The notes: generated from the letters alone by a model not told the origin. A DNA stretch of 64,000 nt from Fredinandcohnia aciditolerans (GCA_003640645.1 QGHH01000020.1:1-64000), one strand, 5' to 3'. Positions 51,154 through 62,234 are shown, counted from the first letter of the stretch. Translations and numbers: made by a program.

Positions 51154-51629
51154 AGATGAGTATTGTTCGTAATGTTGTGTATTCAATTGTTTCAATCGTG
51201 CTTATGGGCTGGGCATTATCGTCAATGTATTATGCACAAATGGACTTTGCCAAAATCGTAAAAACCAATCAAGAACCACCATGGACTATCGAGATAAACA
51301 CATTACCCATTTTTATCGCAATCATAGTAGGCACTCTTTTTACCGTATTTACGTACCCAAAATTAAAAAAGAAACGAAAGTCATGGAAAAACGTATTTTT
51401 ATTGCCAATCGAATTTGAAGAAGGAGATGAACGCGAAAAGGAACTCACCGGAAAAGCATGTCGCACTTCTTATATCAGTATGTGGTACACATTCCCAATC
51501 ATCAGCGCCCTATTTTTACTTTATCCCTTCGTCTCAGACAACGTACCCTACTACCCAATTATCTTATTTTTGTTGTATCCATTGATACAAATCATTGCTT
51601 ATTTTATTTCTTGGAAAAAGAACTACTAG
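51150..51629 (+). CDS. Membrane protein paired with the Xre regulator
   Basis: A 159-residue protein with four membrane helices (about 7-25, 45-64, 108-127, 133-153) and a charged middle loop (KLKKKRKSWKNVFLLPIEFEEGDEREKELTGKACRT). I recognise it only as the DUF2178-like partner often found after small Xre genes. ATG 51150 overlaps the xre stop; ATG 51156 (MSIVRN) is an alternative, with GGAGG 10 nt upstream. Function unknown. Confidence 0.75.
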   Translation: MKMSIVRNVVYSIVSIVLMGWALSSMYYAQMDFAKIVKTNQEPPWTIEINTLPIFIAIIVGTLFTVFTYPKLKKKRKSWKNVFLLPIEFEEGDEREKELTGKACRTSYISMWYTFPIISALFLLYPFVSDNVPYYPIILFLLYPLIQIIAYFISWKKNY

Positions 51630-51679
51630 ACTGGCCATTAGATTAGATCATAATGCAAAGCCAGCCACTATACCAACAG

Positions 51680-51709
51680 AAAAAAAGGCTTGGCACCTGT
51701 GCCAAGCCC
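51680..51709 (-). terminator. Terminator after prmC
   Basis: GGCTTGGCAC (51687-51696) pairs with GTGCCAAGCC (51699-51708), and the minus strand continues TTTTTTTCTG. Confidence 0.85.
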
Positions 51710-51711
51710 GT

Positions 51712-52581
51712 TTAAAATCCTATTTCTGCAAAAACCATCCGGTCTTTTCCATTTATGTCGTTCACAACTTCTACTTTTGCTACAGGAAAAGTATTACGTA
51801 GCATTTGCGCAACGGCTTCACCCTGACCAACGCCTACTTCAAAGGCAATGATCCCTCTTTCTTTTAAAACAAGAGGTATCTCCTTCATAAATCGACGATA
51901 GAAGTCCAATCCGTCTTGGCCACCCACTAGAGCACGCAGAGGTTCATGATCCTTCACAACCGTTGACAACGTTGCAATATCATCTTCTGGAATATACGGT
52001 GGATTGGATACAACCACATCTACCTTTTTTTCCTCTTCTATTAACGGTCCTAATAAGTCACCTTCAATAAACCTTACCTTCGCGCCTAACCGAGCTGCAT
52101 TTTCCTGTGCCACATCAATAGAAGCCTTCGCGATATCCACTGTCATTACATCTAGTCGATTGCTTTCAAGAGCAAGTGTGACCGATATCGCTCCACTCCC
52201 GGTCCCAACATCCACGACCTTAATCACATCTGTTGCAGGATACAACCGTCCCATCCTTGCAAGTAACCCTTGAACCAGTTCTTCCGTCTCAGGCCTTGGA
52301 ATTAAGACTTCCTCATTCACTAAAAATTTACGCCCGTAAAACTCCTCATAGCCCATAATGTGTTGGACTGGAATTCCGCATACAACCTTTTCAATAGCCG
52401 CTACAAACTTCTCCTTCACATCTAGAGGAAGTTCTTCTCTAATTTCCGCAAGGAGTTGCGCTCGACTTAAATCTAGATAATGACCTAACAGCATTTCCCC
52501 GATATTCTCTTCCCGACCATTCTCCCGTAAAAAAGAAGAAGCCCATTTGAGGGCTTCGAATATTTTATGAAATTCTGCCAT
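51712..52581 (-). CDS. prmC: Peptide chain release factor glutamine methyltransferase
   Basis: A 289-residue SAM-dependent enzyme that methylates the GGQ glutamine of RF1/RF2. [17 protein letters not shown] binds SAM, and [11 protein letters not shown] is the catalytic NPPY motif; PRPETEELV is the family marker. It overlaps the stop of its substrate's gene prfA, so they are coupled. Confidence 0.95.
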   Translation of the reverse strand: MAEFHKIFEALKWASSFLRENGREENIGEMLLGHYLDLSRAQLLAEIREELPLDVKEKFVAAIEKVVCGIPVQHIMGYEEFYGRKFLVNEEVLIPRPETEELVQGLLARMGRLYPATDVIKVVDVGTGSGAISVTLALESNRLDVMTVDIAKASIDVAQENAARLGAKVRFIEGDLLGPLIEEEKKVDVVVSNPPYIPEDDIATLSTVVKDHEPLRALVGGQDGLDFYRRFMKEIPLVLKERGIIAFEVGVGQGEAVAQMLRNTFPVAKVEVVNDINGKDRMVFAEIGF

Positions 52582-53657
52582 TATTCGGCTTGCTCCATTT
52601 TTCTCGCTTGGTCTTCCATGATGAGTGCATCAATAACTTCATCAAGTTTCCCTGTTAGGATTTGATCAAGCTTTTGAATCGTTAACCCGATACGGTGGTC
52701 GGTTACACGGTTTTGTGGGAAATTGTACGTACGGATACGCTCTGAACGGTCACCTGTACCTACGGCCTGCTTACGGTTTTGGTCGTATTCCGCTTGTGCT
52801 TCTTGTTGGAATTTATCATATACACGGGCACGCAATACCTTCATTGCTTTTTCCTTGTTTTTGATTTGTGATTTCTCGTCCTGACAGGAAACCACCGTTC
52901 CAGTTGGCAAATGCGTTAAACGTACCGCTGACATTGTGGTGTTAACACTTTGTCCTCCAGGTCCACTGGATGCGAACGTATCGACTCGAATATCCTTTTC
53001 ATGAATTTCGACTTCAACCTCTTCTGCTTCAGGTAATACCGCTACTGTTGCAGTTGATGTATGGATACGTCCACCTGATTCTGTTTCAGGAACACGTTGA
53101 ACACGGTGTGCACCATTTTCAAATTTCAATTTCGAATAAGCACCTTTTCCGGTAATCATAAAGATAATCTCTTTATATCCACCAACACCAGTTGAGTTTG
53201 AATCCATCACTTCAGTCTTCCAGCCTTGGTGCTCAGCAAAGCGGCTGTACATGCGATAAAGATCACCAGCAAATAGAGCAGCCTCATCTCCACCTGCTGC
53301 ACCACGGATTTCCATGATAACGTTTTTGTCATCATTCGGATCCTTCGGCAATAGTAACACGTGCAGGCGCTCCTCGAGTTCCTCCATTTGGTCCTCAAGC
53401 TCATTGATTTCTTCCTTTACCATTTCACGCATCTCTGCATCAAGCTTCTCTTCAAGCATTGCTTTAGCATCAGTTAACTGTTCCTTAACCTCTTTGTACT
53501 CTCTATACTTCTCTACAGTTTCTTGTATATCAGATTGTTCTTTTGAATATTCACGTAGTTTATTTGTATTACTTACGATATCCGGGTCACTCAATAGTTC
53601 ATTTAGTTTTTCATAACGAGCTTCAACAGCCTCTAAACGATCGAACACGTTCTTCAC
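52581..53657 (-). CDS. prfA: Peptide chain release factor 1
   Basis: A 358-residue factor that reads UAA/UAG. The GGQ loop is [19 protein letters not shown], and the codon-reading region (about 185) corresponds to the PxT anticodon site, here VPETESGGR. The start is ATG 53657 with a GAGGTGA site. It precedes prmC in an operon. Confidence 0.96.
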   Translation of the reverse strand: MKNVFDRLEAVEARYEKLNELLSDPDIVSNTNKLREYSKEQSDIQETVEKYREYKEVKEQLTDAKAMLEEKLDAEMREMVKEEINELEDQMEELEERLHVLLLPKDPNDDKNVIMEIRGAAGGDEAALFAGDLYRMYSRFAEHQGWKTEVMDSNSTGVGGYKEIIFMITGKGAYSKLKFENGAHRVQRVPETESGGRIHTSTATVAVLPEAEEVEVEIHEKDIRVDTFASSGPGGQSVNTTMSAVRLTHLPTGTVVSCQDEKSQIKNKEKAMKVLRARVYDKFQQEAQAEYDQNRKQAVGTGDRSERIRTYNFPQNRVTDHRIGLTIQKLDQILTGKLDEVIDALIMEDQARKMEQAE

Positions 53658-53763
53658 CTCAAAATTTAGTCCATAACAGTATAAGTATAGTATAGGGTAC
53701 CCACATCGTCAAAGCAAATTACACTCTACCGTAACACTTCTTGAAAATTTATGGATGCTACGT

Positions 53764-53794
53764 AAAAAGCCTACGGTGGAAACCGCAGGCTTTT
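53764..53794 (-). terminator. Terminator after putP
   Basis: AAAAGCCTACGGT pairs with ACCGCAGGCTTTT across GGAA, one mismatch. It lies directly after the putP stop. Confidence 0.85.
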
Positions 53795-53797
53795 CAT

Positions 53798-55279
53798 TCA
53801 TCTTTCATTATTTAAAACTTCGATTGCTTCTGTAAATTCCTTATCCATTTCAGCATTCTGACGATACGTCGCCAAACTTACAACGTACGTAACAATCCAA
53901 CAAATTAAGAAACCAGGAATAATTTCATACAGCGTATCTGTTAAGAGTTTAATGTTACCCCAAATTAGCACGGTAATGGCACCTGTAATCATTCCCCAAA
54001 GAGCACCTGCCGCCGTAATCTTACGCCAATATAATGATAGTAAGATAACAGGACCGAATGATGCGCCAAACCCCGCCCACGCGAACGAAACAATTTTTAA
54101 AATGGACTCGTTATTTGGCCAAGCTAACGCCATCGCAAAAATCGAGACAATAAGTACGGCCATTCTTCCTAAAAATACGTATCGCTTATCGGATGCATCA
54201 GTCTTAATGACTGCTTTATATAAGTCCTCGATGAGTGCAGAGGATGTCACGATCAACTGCGAAGAAATCGTACTCATTATCGCTGCAAGAATAGCCGCAA
54301 GCATAATTCCCGCAATAAATGGATGGAAAAAGATTTGCCCAAGAACAATGAAGACTGTTTCTGGATCAGCAAGCTTTCCGTTCGTTTGCTGATAATAGGC
54401 AATCCCGATTAATGCCGTTGCAATAGCTCCAATGATGCAGAGCAACATCCACCCAATTCCAATACGACGGGCACTTTTCACTTCTTTAACTGAGGTAATT
54501 GCCATGAAACGGACAATAATATGTGGCTGACCGAAGTAACCAAGACCCCATGCAATTGCAGACAATACCCCCAGGAATGAACCACCAGAAACCAGGTTCA
54601 TCATTTGCGGATTCACTTCCCGGATACTCATTGCGGTTTCCGACAGCCCCCCTGTAAAAAAGACCCCGACTATTGGAACGAGAATGAGTGCAATAAACAT
54701 TATAAGCCCTTGGACAACATCAGTATAACTAACCGCTAGAAAACCACCGAACAACGTATAAAAAATAACAACGCCTGATACGATTAACAGACCAAGGTGA
54801 TAGTTGAGTCCGAATGAACTGAAGAAAAACTTTCCGCCCGCAACCATGCCTGAAGATACGTAAAAGGTAAAGAAAATAAGAATAATACTTCCTGAAGCGA
54901 TACGTAAAAGACGAGACTTATCTTTCAATCGATTTTCTAAGTAACTCGGAATTGTAATGGAATCTTTCGACACTTGCGTAAAAACGCGAAGACGGGGTGC
55001 AACGAGTACATAGTTCAAATAGGCACCGACTGTCAGCCCGACAGCAATCCATGCTTCTGCAAGCCCACTTACAAATATGGCGCCTGGAAGACCCATGAGT
55101 AACCACCCCGACATATCTGCAGCTCCGGCACTTAAAGCCGTCACCGCTGGTCCGAGGCCACGCCCACCGAGCATGTAGTCTGTCAGATTAGAGGTGCGTT
55201 TATATGCATACCAACCGATCCATACCATACCAACCATGTAAATAATGATTGCTAATAATTGATAAATTTCATTGGTCAT
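53798..55279 (-). CDS. putP: Sodium/proline symporter PutP
   Basis: A 493-residue sodium:solute symporter with 13 membrane helices. The N-terminal ALSAGAADMSGWLLMGLPGAIFVSGLAEAWIA and GYFGQPHIIVRFMAI segments are typical of PutP/OpuE. It imports proline with Na+, for nutrition or osmoprotection. Its start has GGAGGG upstream. It is a single gene between prfA and racA. Confidence 0.92.
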   Translation of the reverse strand: MTNEIYQLLAIIIYMVGMVWIGWYAYKRTSNLTDYMLGGRGLGPAVTALSAGAADMSGWLLMGLPGAIFVSGLAEAWIAVGLTVGAYLNYVLVAPRLRVFTQVSKDSITIPSYLENRLKDKSRLLRIASGSIILIFFTFYVSSGMVAGGKFFFSSFGLNYHLGLLIVSGVVIFYTLFGGFLAVSYTDVVQGLIMFIALILVPIVGVFFTGGLSETAMSIREVNPQMMNLVSGGSFLGVLSAIAWGLGYFGQPHIIVRFMAITSVKEVKSARRIGIGWMLLCIIGAIATALIGIAYYQQTNGKLADPETVFIVLGQIFFHPFIAGIMLAAILAAIMSTISSQLIVTSSALIEDLYKAVIKTDASDKRYVFLGRMAVLIVSIFAMALAWPNNESILKIVSFAWAGFGASFGPVILLSLYWRKITAAGALWGMITGAITVLIWGNIKLLTDTLYEIIPGFLICWIVTYVVSLATYRQNAEMDKEFTEAIEVLNNER

Positions 55280-55606
55280 TCTAGACCCTCCTTATTAGAA
55301 TTGCCTCGGGGTCAATGAACCTAGACTTTTTTTAACCCACAAGGCATCACAAAGTCGTTACCACCAAAAGTAGCTTCCTAAACATCAAAATGGAATCTTA
55401 CATAAAAAAGCTAAGGCATTAATAATTCAGTCAAATTTAGTTCTGGTTCGATTCATCTCAAAGCAAGCAATTTGTTTATTTGGTCTTTCCAATGCCTCGT
55501 ATTTTTTCATACTATTATTTTGAAAAATTAAATATAACTGTTACTAGCTAATATCCTACGTTAGAAGGATTTATCAAAATACCATTAGACCTAAAGGAAT
55601 CATTCA
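55280..55606. other. Gap between putP and racA
   Basis: No repeats or hairpins of note. It must contain the putP and racA promoters in a divergent arrangement. Confidence 0.4.
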
Positions 55607-55777
55607 ATGGAACTACGAATTTCAAATTTCGCTGTCGAATTACAGATATTATGTTGGATTGGTTCTTTCTTTGGCGAAAAGGTTCTAGTTTTGTCTAGAC
55701 GGAAGGATTTTATCGATAAAAGGAGAATCGTAGTAGTAGATAAAGAATCGGAAGAAAGGCATTCACTAATAAAATAG
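55607..55777 (+). CDS. Possible 56-residue protein upstream of racA
   Basis: An open frame MELRISNFAVELQILCWIG..., ending ERHSLIK, with AAAGGAA 9 nt upstream, 24 nt before the racA start and on the same strand. The second half is strongly charged. I recognise no family. It may be real and co-transcribed with racA, or a chance frame in the racA leader. Confidence 0.3.
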   Translation: MELRISNFAVELQILCWIGSFFGEKVLVLSRRKDFIDKRRIVVVDKESEERHSLIK

Positions 55778-55800
55778 AGATAATAGGGGGATTGGTTGGT

Positions 55801-56316
55801 GTGAATACTGCGCAGTTCGCGAAAAAATTGGGGGTATCAACAAAGACGGTTCGGAAGTGGATTAAAATCTTTAATCTTCAGTGTACCAAAAACGAATACG
55901 GACACTATGTATTTGAGGACACAGACCTTCCATTATTCGAGCGAATACGGAATCAAGTGAAATCCGGTGTCCCTTCTGATAAAATCGAATTAACTACACC
56001 AGTGCCTAGGAAGGGGACCGCACGGAAAATGGTTCAAGCATCAGATAAAACACTCTCAGAAAAATTAAACGCAATCATGGATCGGATTAAAGAAAATGAA
56101 AGACAAATTCAAGAAAAGGCAAGTGACGTTGTTTCCTATCAACTTCTTCAACATCGCAAGGAGATTGATGAGCTTCAGAAGAGGATGCAAAAAATGGAGG
56201 ACTATATTGAGCAACTTGAAAGAGAAAAGGAAGAACTACAAAAACAAACGGCCATTACACTCGAAAAAGTAGAAGGTTCAAGAAAACGTAAAAGAGTTCT
56301 CGGATTCCTCTTCTAA
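55801..56316 (+). CDS. racA: Chromosome-anchoring protein RacA
   Basis: A 171-residue sporulation protein that binds origin-near DNA and attaches it to the cell pole through DivIVA. A MerR-type helix-turn-helix (about 1-65: MNTAQFAKKLGVSTKTVRKWIK) is followed by a linker, a coiled coil (about 95-160) and a basic end. I place the start at GTG 55801, since AGGGGG lies 10 nt upstream; TTG 55792 is only 1 nt from that site. Confidence 0.85.
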   Translation: MNTAQFAKKLGVSTKTVRKWIKIFNLQCTKNEYGHYVFEDTDLPLFERIRNQVKSGVPSDKIELTTPVPRKGTARKMVQASDKTLSEKLNAIMDRIKENERQIQEKASDVVSYQLLQHRKEIDELQKRMQKMEDYIEQLEREKEELQKQTAITLEKVEGSRKRKRVLGFLF

Positions 56317-56317
56317 G

Positions 56318-56347
56318 ATCAGGACGCTTAAGCCTGGTCTTTTTTTA
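56318..56347 (+). terminator. Terminator after racA
   Basis: GATCAGG and CCTGGTC arms with a CTTAAG-containing loop, followed by seven T residues. Confidence 0.65.
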
Positions 56348-56354
56348 TGCCTAA

Positions 56355-56383
56355 AATGAAAAAGCACCCCAATCAGGAGCGCC
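56355..56383 (-). terminator. Terminator after tdk
   Basis: On the minus strand, GCGCTCC pairs with GGGGTGC (two G-U pairs) across TGATT, followed by TTTTTC, directly after the tdk stop. Confidence 0.65.
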
Positions 56384-57004
56384 TTATAATGTCATTGTAT
56401 CCTTTTGAACAGCAGATTGTAATAATGGTTTTCCTGGTACTTCATGATGGTGACGGCAACGTGGCTCATAGGACTCTGAAGCACCTACTAAGATAATCGG
56501 ATCATCATAGGATGCAGGTTGTCCATTAATTAAGCGTTGTGTTCTACTTGAAGGTGAACCACAGACTGAACAAACCGCCTGTAATTTAGTAACAAGCTCA
56601 GCTAGCGAAAGTAGCTCTGGCACTTTTCCAAACGGCTCTCCCCGGAAATCTTGATCCAAGCCAGCAACGATGACACGATGACCACGATTTGCTAGTGTTT
56701 GAACTACATCCACAATCTCATCATCAAAAAATTGAACTTCATCAATTGCAATTACATCTGTATCTGCAGAGACCTCTTTTAAAAGATCAGCTGAGGTTGC
56801 AACTGGTTTTGCTATAAACGATGAACCATTATGGGACACAACGGAATTATCACTATATCGATTATCTATTTGAGGCTTAAACACCTGAACGGATTGTCTT
56901 GCGAATTCAGTACGACGTACACGTCGAATCAGTTCCTCAGATTTTCCTGAAAACATGCTTCCACAAATTACTTCAAGCCAGCCACTTTGCTTCATAATAT
57001 ACAT
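56384..57004 (-). CDS. tdk: Thymidine kinase
   Basis: A 206-residue type II kinase phosphorylating thymidine. The P-loop is [15 protein letters not shown], the catalytic Glu is in [10 protein letters not shown], the lasso region has [13 protein letters not shown], and the zinc site is CSVCG...CRHHHE. ATG 57004 has AAGGAGA about 10 nt upstream; the ATG three codons later is an alternative. Confidence 0.95.
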   Translation of the reverse strand: MYIMKQSGWLEVICGSMFSGKSEELIRRVRRTEFARQSVQVFKPQIDNRYSDNSVVSHNGSSFIAKPVATSADLLKEVSADTDVIAIDEVQFFDDEIVDVVQTLANRGHRVIVAGLDQDFRGEPFGKVPELLSLAELVTKLQAVCSVCGSPSSRTQRLINGQPASYDDPIILVGASESYEPRCRHHHEVPGKPLLQSAVQKDTMTL

Positions 57005-57126
57005 GAAACGAAAGTCTCCTTTCCTCGGGTTGTTTCTACCGAGCCAACTAATTGACTATGGATTTGAGGATTATTTTTAAGAGGTAAGTATCTATAATTG
57101 CGAGAAAAAATAGGTTTAGTAGCAAA

Positions 57127-57163
57127 AAAAACAGGCAAGAAGAAAAAACTTGCCTGTTTTTGG
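57127..57163 (-). terminator. Terminator after rpmE
   Basis: AACAGGCAAG pairs with CTTGCCTGTT on the minus strand, followed by eight T residues. Confidence 0.88.
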
Positions 57164-57177
57164 CTTTCAAACCGATA

Positions 57178-57378
57178 TTATTTAATACCGTATTTTTTGT
57201 TGAATTTATCTACACGTCCACCTGCATCAGCGAACTTCTGACGGCCTGTATAGAATGGGTGACACTCTGAGCAAACCTCAACGCGGATCTCCTCTTTTAC
57301 AGAACCAGATTCAAATTCGTTACCACAAGCACATTTCACCATAACTTTTTTATAGTTTGGATGAATTCCTGATTTCAT
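57178..57378 (-). CDS. rpmE: 50S ribosomal protein L31, zinc-binding type
   Basis: A 66-residue protein with the zinc motifs CACG and CSEC (C+ form), and [23 protein letters not shown]. The start at 57378 (MKSGIHPN) has AAGGAG 8 nt upstream; 21 further in-frame codons are rejected. In B. subtilis the zinc form is replaced by YtiA under zinc shortage. Confidence 0.95.
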   Translation of the reverse strand: MKSGIHPNYKKVMVKCACGNEFESGSVKEEIRVEVCSECHPFYTGRQKFADAGGRVDKFNKKYGIK

Positions 57379-57588
57379 TCGTCTCATCTCCTTCCGCCCT
57401 GAATCATTGATCGAAACAGAGTTACGTTTTAGCAAAATCACATGTATTTTGAATACCTAAAACGCACATGTTGAAATTATAACAAGTGAAGCTATGAATT
57501 GCAACTTAATCCTGCTGTTAAAAAACGTTAATTCTCAATATTTTTTCCAACACAGATTTGATGCAGTCCAAGCTTCAGTGTATTTACC

Positions 57589-58881
57589 CTAGGAATCCGA
57601 ACGATTGCCGCTTCTTCTAGCAGCTGCCGCTTTCTTTTCTGCCTCTAGCATTTCAAAAAACTCTGCATTTGTCTTAGTTTGCTTAAGTCGACGTAAAAAT
57701 TTCTCTGCAAAATCTGGCGAATCTGACATTGCTTTTCGGATTGCCCAAATTTTATCCAACTTGCCTTTTTCGATAAGAAGCTCTTCTTTTCTTGTACCAG
57801 AACGACGAATATCAATCGCAGGGAAAATACGTCTTTCTGCGAGTGAACGATCAAGGTGAAGTTCCATGTTACCAGTACCCTTGAATTCCTCATAGATAAC
57901 GTCATCCATACGTGAGCCTGTGTCAACAAGCGCAGTCGCTAAGATTGTTAAGCTTCCACCCTCTTCGATATTTCTCGCTGCTCCAAAGAAACGCTTTGGA
58001 CGGTGGAATGCAGCAGGGTCAATACCCCCTGATAATGTACGTCCACTTGGCGGAATGACAAGGTTGTATGCTCTTGCTAGACGAGTGATACTATCCATTA
58101 AGATAATGACATCCCGTTTGTGTTCAACCAGACGCATCGCCCTTTCTAACACAAGTTCGGCAACCTTAATATGGTTTTCCGGAACCTCATCAAAAGTAGA
58201 ACTAACAACATCTCCTGCTACGGATCGTTCGATGTCCGTAACCTCTTCTGGACGCTCGTCGATTAGTAATACAATTAACTCAGCCTCTGGATGGTTGGTT
58301 GTAATGCTGTTTGCAATTTCCTTAATCAGCATGGTTTTACCAGCCTTAGGCGGTGCAACAATTAGACCACGTTGTCCGAAACCAACCGGTGCCAAAATGT
58401 CCATAATTCGAGTTGAAATATGATTTGGCTTTGTTTCTAAGATAACTTGACGATCTGGATATAGAGGTGTTAGACCTGGGAAGTGAACACGTTCCTTTGC
58501 TGATTCTGGATCATCACCATTAACAGCCTCCACGTGAAGCAGTCCATAATAACGTTCGTTTTCCTTTGGAGGACGCACTTTCCCCGAAACCTTATCCCCG
58601 TTTCTCAAGTCAAAACGACGGATTTGAGATGCTGAAATATAGATATCTTCAGACGATGGAGAATAGTTGATCGGACGAAGGAAACCGAATCCTTCTGATT
58701 GGATAATTTCCAGAACACCCTCCATAAATAAAAGGCCATCCTGCTCTGCACGTGCTTTTAAGATTGCAAAAATCAATTCTTTCTTCGTTAACTTGCTATA
58801 ATAAGAAACCTTAAATTCACGTGCTAATTCGTATAATTCTTTTAGCTTCATGTTTTCTAGGCTTGAAATTGTAATACTCAT
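57589..58881 (-). CDS. rho: Transcription termination factor Rho
   Basis: A 430-residue RNA helicase. The N-terminal RNA-binding part (1-125, with [31 protein letters not shown] and the cold-shock-like [30 protein letters not shown]) is followed by the ATPase with P-loop VAPPKAGKT, Walker [16 protein letters not shown], and the Q- and R-loop region. The normal Bacillus length, without large inserts. Confidence 0.96.
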   Translation of the reverse strand: MSITISSLENMKLKELYELAREFKVSYYSKLTKKELIFAILKARAEQDGLLFMEGVLEIIQSEGFGFLRPINYSPSSEDIYISASQIRRFDLRNGDKVSGKVRPPKENERYYGLLHVEAVNGDDPESAKERVHFPGLTPLYPDRQVILETKPNHISTRIMDILAPVGFGQRGLIVAPPKAGKTMLIKEIANSITTNHPEAELIVLLIDERPEEVTDIERSVAGDVVSSTFDEVPENHIKVAELVLERAMRLVEHKRDVIILMDSITRLARAYNLVIPPSGRTLSGGIDPAAFHRPKRFFGAARNIEEGGSLTILATALVDTGSRMDDVIYEEFKGTGNMELHLDRSLAERRIFPAIDIRRSGTRKEELLIEKGKLDKIWAIRKAMSDSPDFAEKFLRRLKQTKTNAEFFEMLEAEKKAAAARRSGNRSDS

Positions 58882-59180
58882 TCGTACACCACTCTTTTTC
58901 TAGTTTAAAATTGTTTCTACTTAATCGTAAATGCTCTCCAATTGATTGGTTATAACGCCCGCCAAAGCGCATTTGATGATTGGTTCATTCGTCCATTATA
59001 TAAAAGCGTTTTCGCATTTTTCTCTTAAAAAAATAAGAGATAGATAAAACATTTTATAACATTATGGATGGAATGATTATAGAAGCATTATGAGGATTGC
59101 ATAGAAGCTTTACCGCGGTACTCATTTTTGTTAAGGAAATTGGAATCCCTAAACATGAATTTAATTGAAGTAAAAAAGAC
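58882..59180. other. Rho upstream region
   Basis: No gene. A short stretch (about 58948-58975, GCCAAAGCGCATTTGATGATT) resembles the end of the dispersed element at 8491-8596. The rho promoter should be here. Confidence 0.4.
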
Positions 59181-59290
59181 GATCAAACACACCTTGCCGT
59201 ATTTCGCGACCAATTTCTTCGCGACTAGGCGAAAAGTAACTTTTGAAGATCGCATGTCTCCGCCGGAGATATTGAGATTATTTAGCCAGG
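59181..59290 (-). repeat. Dispersed ~105-bp element, copy 3 (diverged)
   Basis: The plus strand begins GATCAAACACACCTTGCCGT, has TCTCCGCCGGAGA in the middle, and ends GAGATTATTTAGC. It aligns along its length with 19623-19727 in the same orientation, with substitutions. The frame at 59128-59367 is not a gene. Confidence 0.65.
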
Positions 59291-59479
59291 GTTTGAACCC
59301 CTGCGAAAAATATTCACTTTATCAATCATTCGTAATTAAATATAAAGGATCTTATTCTGTTAGATAATCCTCTTTATTTTACCCTATTCTTGTATTTTTA
59401 ATCAATACCCTTATTTTAATAGAGTTATGAAGTTTAAGTGTCAAGAATGCTTTTAAGCAACACGAATGTGAGTAAAAGT

Positions 59480-59509
59480 GAGAAGCGAGTCTAAAGACTC
59501 GCTTCTACT
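59480..59509 (-). terminator. Terminator after glpX
   Basis: AGAAGCGAGTC (59481-59491) and GACTCGCTTCT (59496-59506), a perfect 11-bp stem. The T tract is weak (CACTTTTACTC). Confidence 0.7.
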
Positions 59510-60472
59510 TTATTTAATTACTAGATTAGGCTTTTTCTTTAAACTGTGTCTACCATCTATGAATCTAACAGTTCCCGATTTCGCACGCATGACAAGTGAA
59601 TGAGTGGTGCCGATTGATCCCTTAAATTGCACGCCACGTAATAGCTCACCATCTGTAACACCGGTTGCTGCAAAAATAGCGTCATCTCCACTAACTAGAT
59701 CTTCCATTTTAAGAACTTTTGAAACGTCAAGTCCCATTTTGATACAACGCGCAATCTCCTCATCATTTTGAGGTAGAAGCTTACCTTGTATTTCGCCACC
59801 TAGACATTTCAATGCAACAGCTGAAAGAACACCTTCTGGGGCACCGCCTGAACCGAATAAAATATCTACACCAGTATGGTCAAATGCTGTATTAATGGCT
59901 CCCGCAACATCGCCGTCATTGATTAGCTTAATTCGAGCACCCGCTTCGCGAAGCTGTGAAATGATATGCTCATGTCTTGGTCGATTTAAAACGGTTGCCA
60001 CAACATCTTCAATATCCTTATTCTTTGCTCTTGCAACAGCTTTTAGGTTATCGATTATCGGTGCGTTAATATCAATTAACCCAACCGCTTCCGGGCCGAC
60101 CGCAATTTTGTCCATATACATATCTGGGGCATGAAGTAAATTACCGTGATCCGCTACGGCCAATACAGACAATGCATTCCATCCACCAGACGCTAAAATA
60201 TTGGTCCCTTCAAGTGGATCCACCGCTACGTCAACTCTTGGACCATAGCCATTTCCAAGCTTTTCACCAATATAAAGCATTGGAGCCTCGTCCATTTCTC
60301 CTTCCCCAATGACAACTTGTCCCTTCATTGGGATTGTGTCGAACACATCTCTCATTGCAGAGGTTGCTGCACCATCTGCTTCATCTTTTTTACCGCGTCC
60401 CATCCAACGAGCTGATGCTAATGCCGCTGCCTCTGTAACACGTACAAGCTCCATCGATAAACTTCTTTCCAC
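59510..60472 (-). CDS. glpX: Class II fructose-1,6-bisphosphatase
   Basis: A 320-residue gluconeogenic enzyme removing the 1-phosphate of fructose 1,6-bisphosphate. Metal and substrate motifs: [28 protein letters not shown] and [28 protein letters not shown]. It sits between rho and murA2, as in B. subtilis, and precedes fba of the same pathway. Confidence 0.95.
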   Translation of the reverse strand: MERSLSMELVRVTEAAALASARWMGRGKKDEADGAATSAMRDVFDTIPMKGQVVIGEGEMDEAPMLYIGEKLGNGYGPRVDVAVDPLEGTNILASGGWNALSVLAVADHGNLLHAPDMYMDKIAVGPEAVGLIDINAPIIDNLKAVARAKNKDIEDVVATVLNRPRHEHIISQLREAGARIKLINDGDVAGAINTAFDHTGVDILFGSGGAPEGVLSAVALKCLGGEIQGKLLPQNDEEIARCIKMGLDVSKVLKMEDLVSGDDAIFAATGVTDGELLRGVQFKGSIGTTHSLVMRAKSGTVRFIDGRHSLKKKPNLVIK

Positions 60473-60554
60473 ACTCTCTTCCCCCTAGCAAATAATTTTA
60501 TTCTATTTTTCCACATAACCTTAACATAACAAAAAACGTTTTCTCTCTACTTTC

Positions 60555-60780
60555 CCATCTGTCTAGCTCCGACTCGCAGCAACTAGCGAGACTTCCGTCA
60601 CCTTCCGTACGATAAGCTCAACATCGGCTCGCGCCACTCGCCGTGTTTCCTTTATCTCCTTGAGAGGCAAGGTTCACAGACTAAGTACGCCACATCCTGT
60701 GGCATCGTCTGTGTGACCCACATCATGTGGGCCTCAGTCAGTACGTCGCTATACGCTCGTCTGCACTTTTCTTCTTAAGG
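60555..60780. repeat. Hairpin-rich dispersed repeat between glpX and murA2
   Basis: Begins CTGTCTAGCTCCGACTCGC and contains CCACATCCTGTGG and CCCACATCATGTGGG hairpins in a GACTAAGTACGCC...GTCAGTACG frame. Elements of this type recur in Bacillaceae gaps. A degenerate relative of the 36988-37160 element lies at 60838-60945. Confidence 0.6.
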
Positions 60781-60784
60781 ATAC

Positions 60785-60816
60785 ATGAAAACTCCCACTT
60801 TTTGTAGTGGGAGTTT
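60785..60816 (-). terminator. Terminator downstream of murA2
   Basis: AAACTCCCACT pairs with AGTGGGAGTTT; the minus strand continues TCATG. It lies about 130 bp after the murA2 stop, with a repeat in between. Confidence 0.7.
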
Positions 60817-60947
60817 GAGTTTTCTATTTAATTACATATAGCTCCGGCGGCAAGAAATCCGATAAACTTTAACTCTTCCTTCAGAGGCAAATGGCTCCTC
60901 TTGGGTTGAAGTATCTGGTTTACCTCGTTTCTGGTCAAACCGTTTTT

Positions 60948-62234
60948 CTATGAATTTTGGAGTTGTTCAATTTCGTCTTCTGTTAGGCTTTCTCTCCAAA
61001 TAGTAGCACCTAAGCCTGTTAGTTTTTCTTCTAAATGGCTATAGCCACGGTCAATATGCTCAAGGCCAGTAATTTCAGTTACACCTTCTGCCATTAAACC
61101 AGCAACAACTAGTGATGCACCTGCACGTAAATCACTAGCTTTGACTTTTGCACCTTGAAGTTGAACTGGTCCGGTGACTATCGCTGAACGGCCTTCAACT
61201 TTAATTTGGGCATTCATACGACGAAGCTCATCGATATGCTTAAATCTAGCGCCATAGATCGTATCTGTTACAACACCTGTTCCACTTGCTTTAGTTAGCA
61301 AGGATGTAAAAGGCTGCTGTAGGTCCGTTGGAAAACCTGGATACACAAGTGTCTTGATATCAACAGACTTTAGATTCTTATTACTGGCAACCCAAATTTG
61401 GTCGTCACTTGTTTCAACAGTTACACCCATTTCACGGAATTTCGCAATCAATGATTCCAAGTGAAGTGGAATGACATTATCAATTAATACACCTTCACCC
61501 ATTGCGGCACCAATAATCATATATGTACCAGCTTCAATGCGGTCAGGAATAATCGTATGGCGGCAACCTTGCAGAGAATCTACGCCTTCAATACGGATGA
61601 CATCTGTTCCGGCTCCCTTAATTTTTGCCCCCATGCTTGTTAACAATGTTGCCACATCAATAATTTCAGGTTCTTTTGCCGCATTTTCAATGATAGTACG
61701 ACCTTTAGCACGCACTGCTGCTAACATGATATTAATAGTTGCTCCAACACTTACAACATCAAGGTAAATACGGGCACCTCTTAACTCATCCGCTCGAAGG
61801 TAGATTGCTCCTTGCTCATTTGTCACTTTAGCCCCAAGCGCTTCGAAGCCCTTAATATGCTGGTCAATTGGTCGTGGACCTAGGTGACATCCACCTGGTA
61901 GACCGATAACTGCCTTTTTAAAACGACCTAGCATTGCCCCCATTAAATAATAGGATGCACGAAGCTTTTTGACTTTACCATTTGGTAGTGGCATTGAGAC
62001 AATATTTGTCGGGTCAACATAAACTTCTTCTTTACTTATTGATACGTGACCACCGATTTCTTCAAGCAAATCTCCTAAAATTTGCACGTCCGAAATATCT
62101 GGTAGCCCCTCAATTGTTACCGGCGTTTCAGCTAGGATTGTTGCTGGAATCAGGGCAACTGCACTATTCTTTGCCCCGCTGATTTTTACAGATCCTTTTA
62201 GTGGATAACCGCCTGCTATTTTTAGTTTTTCCAT
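60948..62234 (-). CDS. murZ: UDP-N-acetylglucosamine 1-carboxyvinyltransferase (second MurA)
   Basis: A 428-residue paralogue of the enzyme at 6060-7358. [11 protein letters not shown] has the active-site Lys22/Asn23, and [16 protein letters not shown] holds Cys116, so it should be active and fosfomycin-sensitive. The start at 62234 (MEKLKIAGG) has GGGAG upstream; 19 further codons are rejected. Its position next to glpX, rho and fba identifies it as murAB/murZ. Confidence 0.95.
   Translation of the reverse strand: MEKLKIAGGYPLKGSVKISGAKNSAVALIPATILAETPVTIEGLPDISDVQILGDLLEEIGGHVSISKEEVYVDPTNIVSMPLPNGKVKKLRASYYLMGAMLGRFKKAVIGLPGGCHLGPRPIDQHIKGFEALGAKVTNEQGAIYLRADELRGARIYLDVVSVGATINIMLAAVRAKGRTIIENAAKEPEIIDVATLLTSMGAKIKGAGTDVIRIEGVDSLQGCRHTIIPDRIEAGTYMIIGAAMGEGVLIDNVIPLHLESLIAKFREMGVTVETSDDQIWVASNKNLKSVDIKTLVYPGFPTDLQQPFTSLLTKASGTGVVTDTIYGARFKHIDELRRMNAQIKVEGRSAIVTGPVQLQGAKVKASDLRAGASLVVAGLMAEGVTEITGLEHIDRGYSHLEEKLTGLGATIWRESLTEDEIEQLQNS

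Noticed and set aside
59128-59367. 79-codon plus-strand frame upstream of rho
   Set aside because: It overlaps the third copy of the ~105-bp dispersed element and is not conserved as a frame in the other copies.
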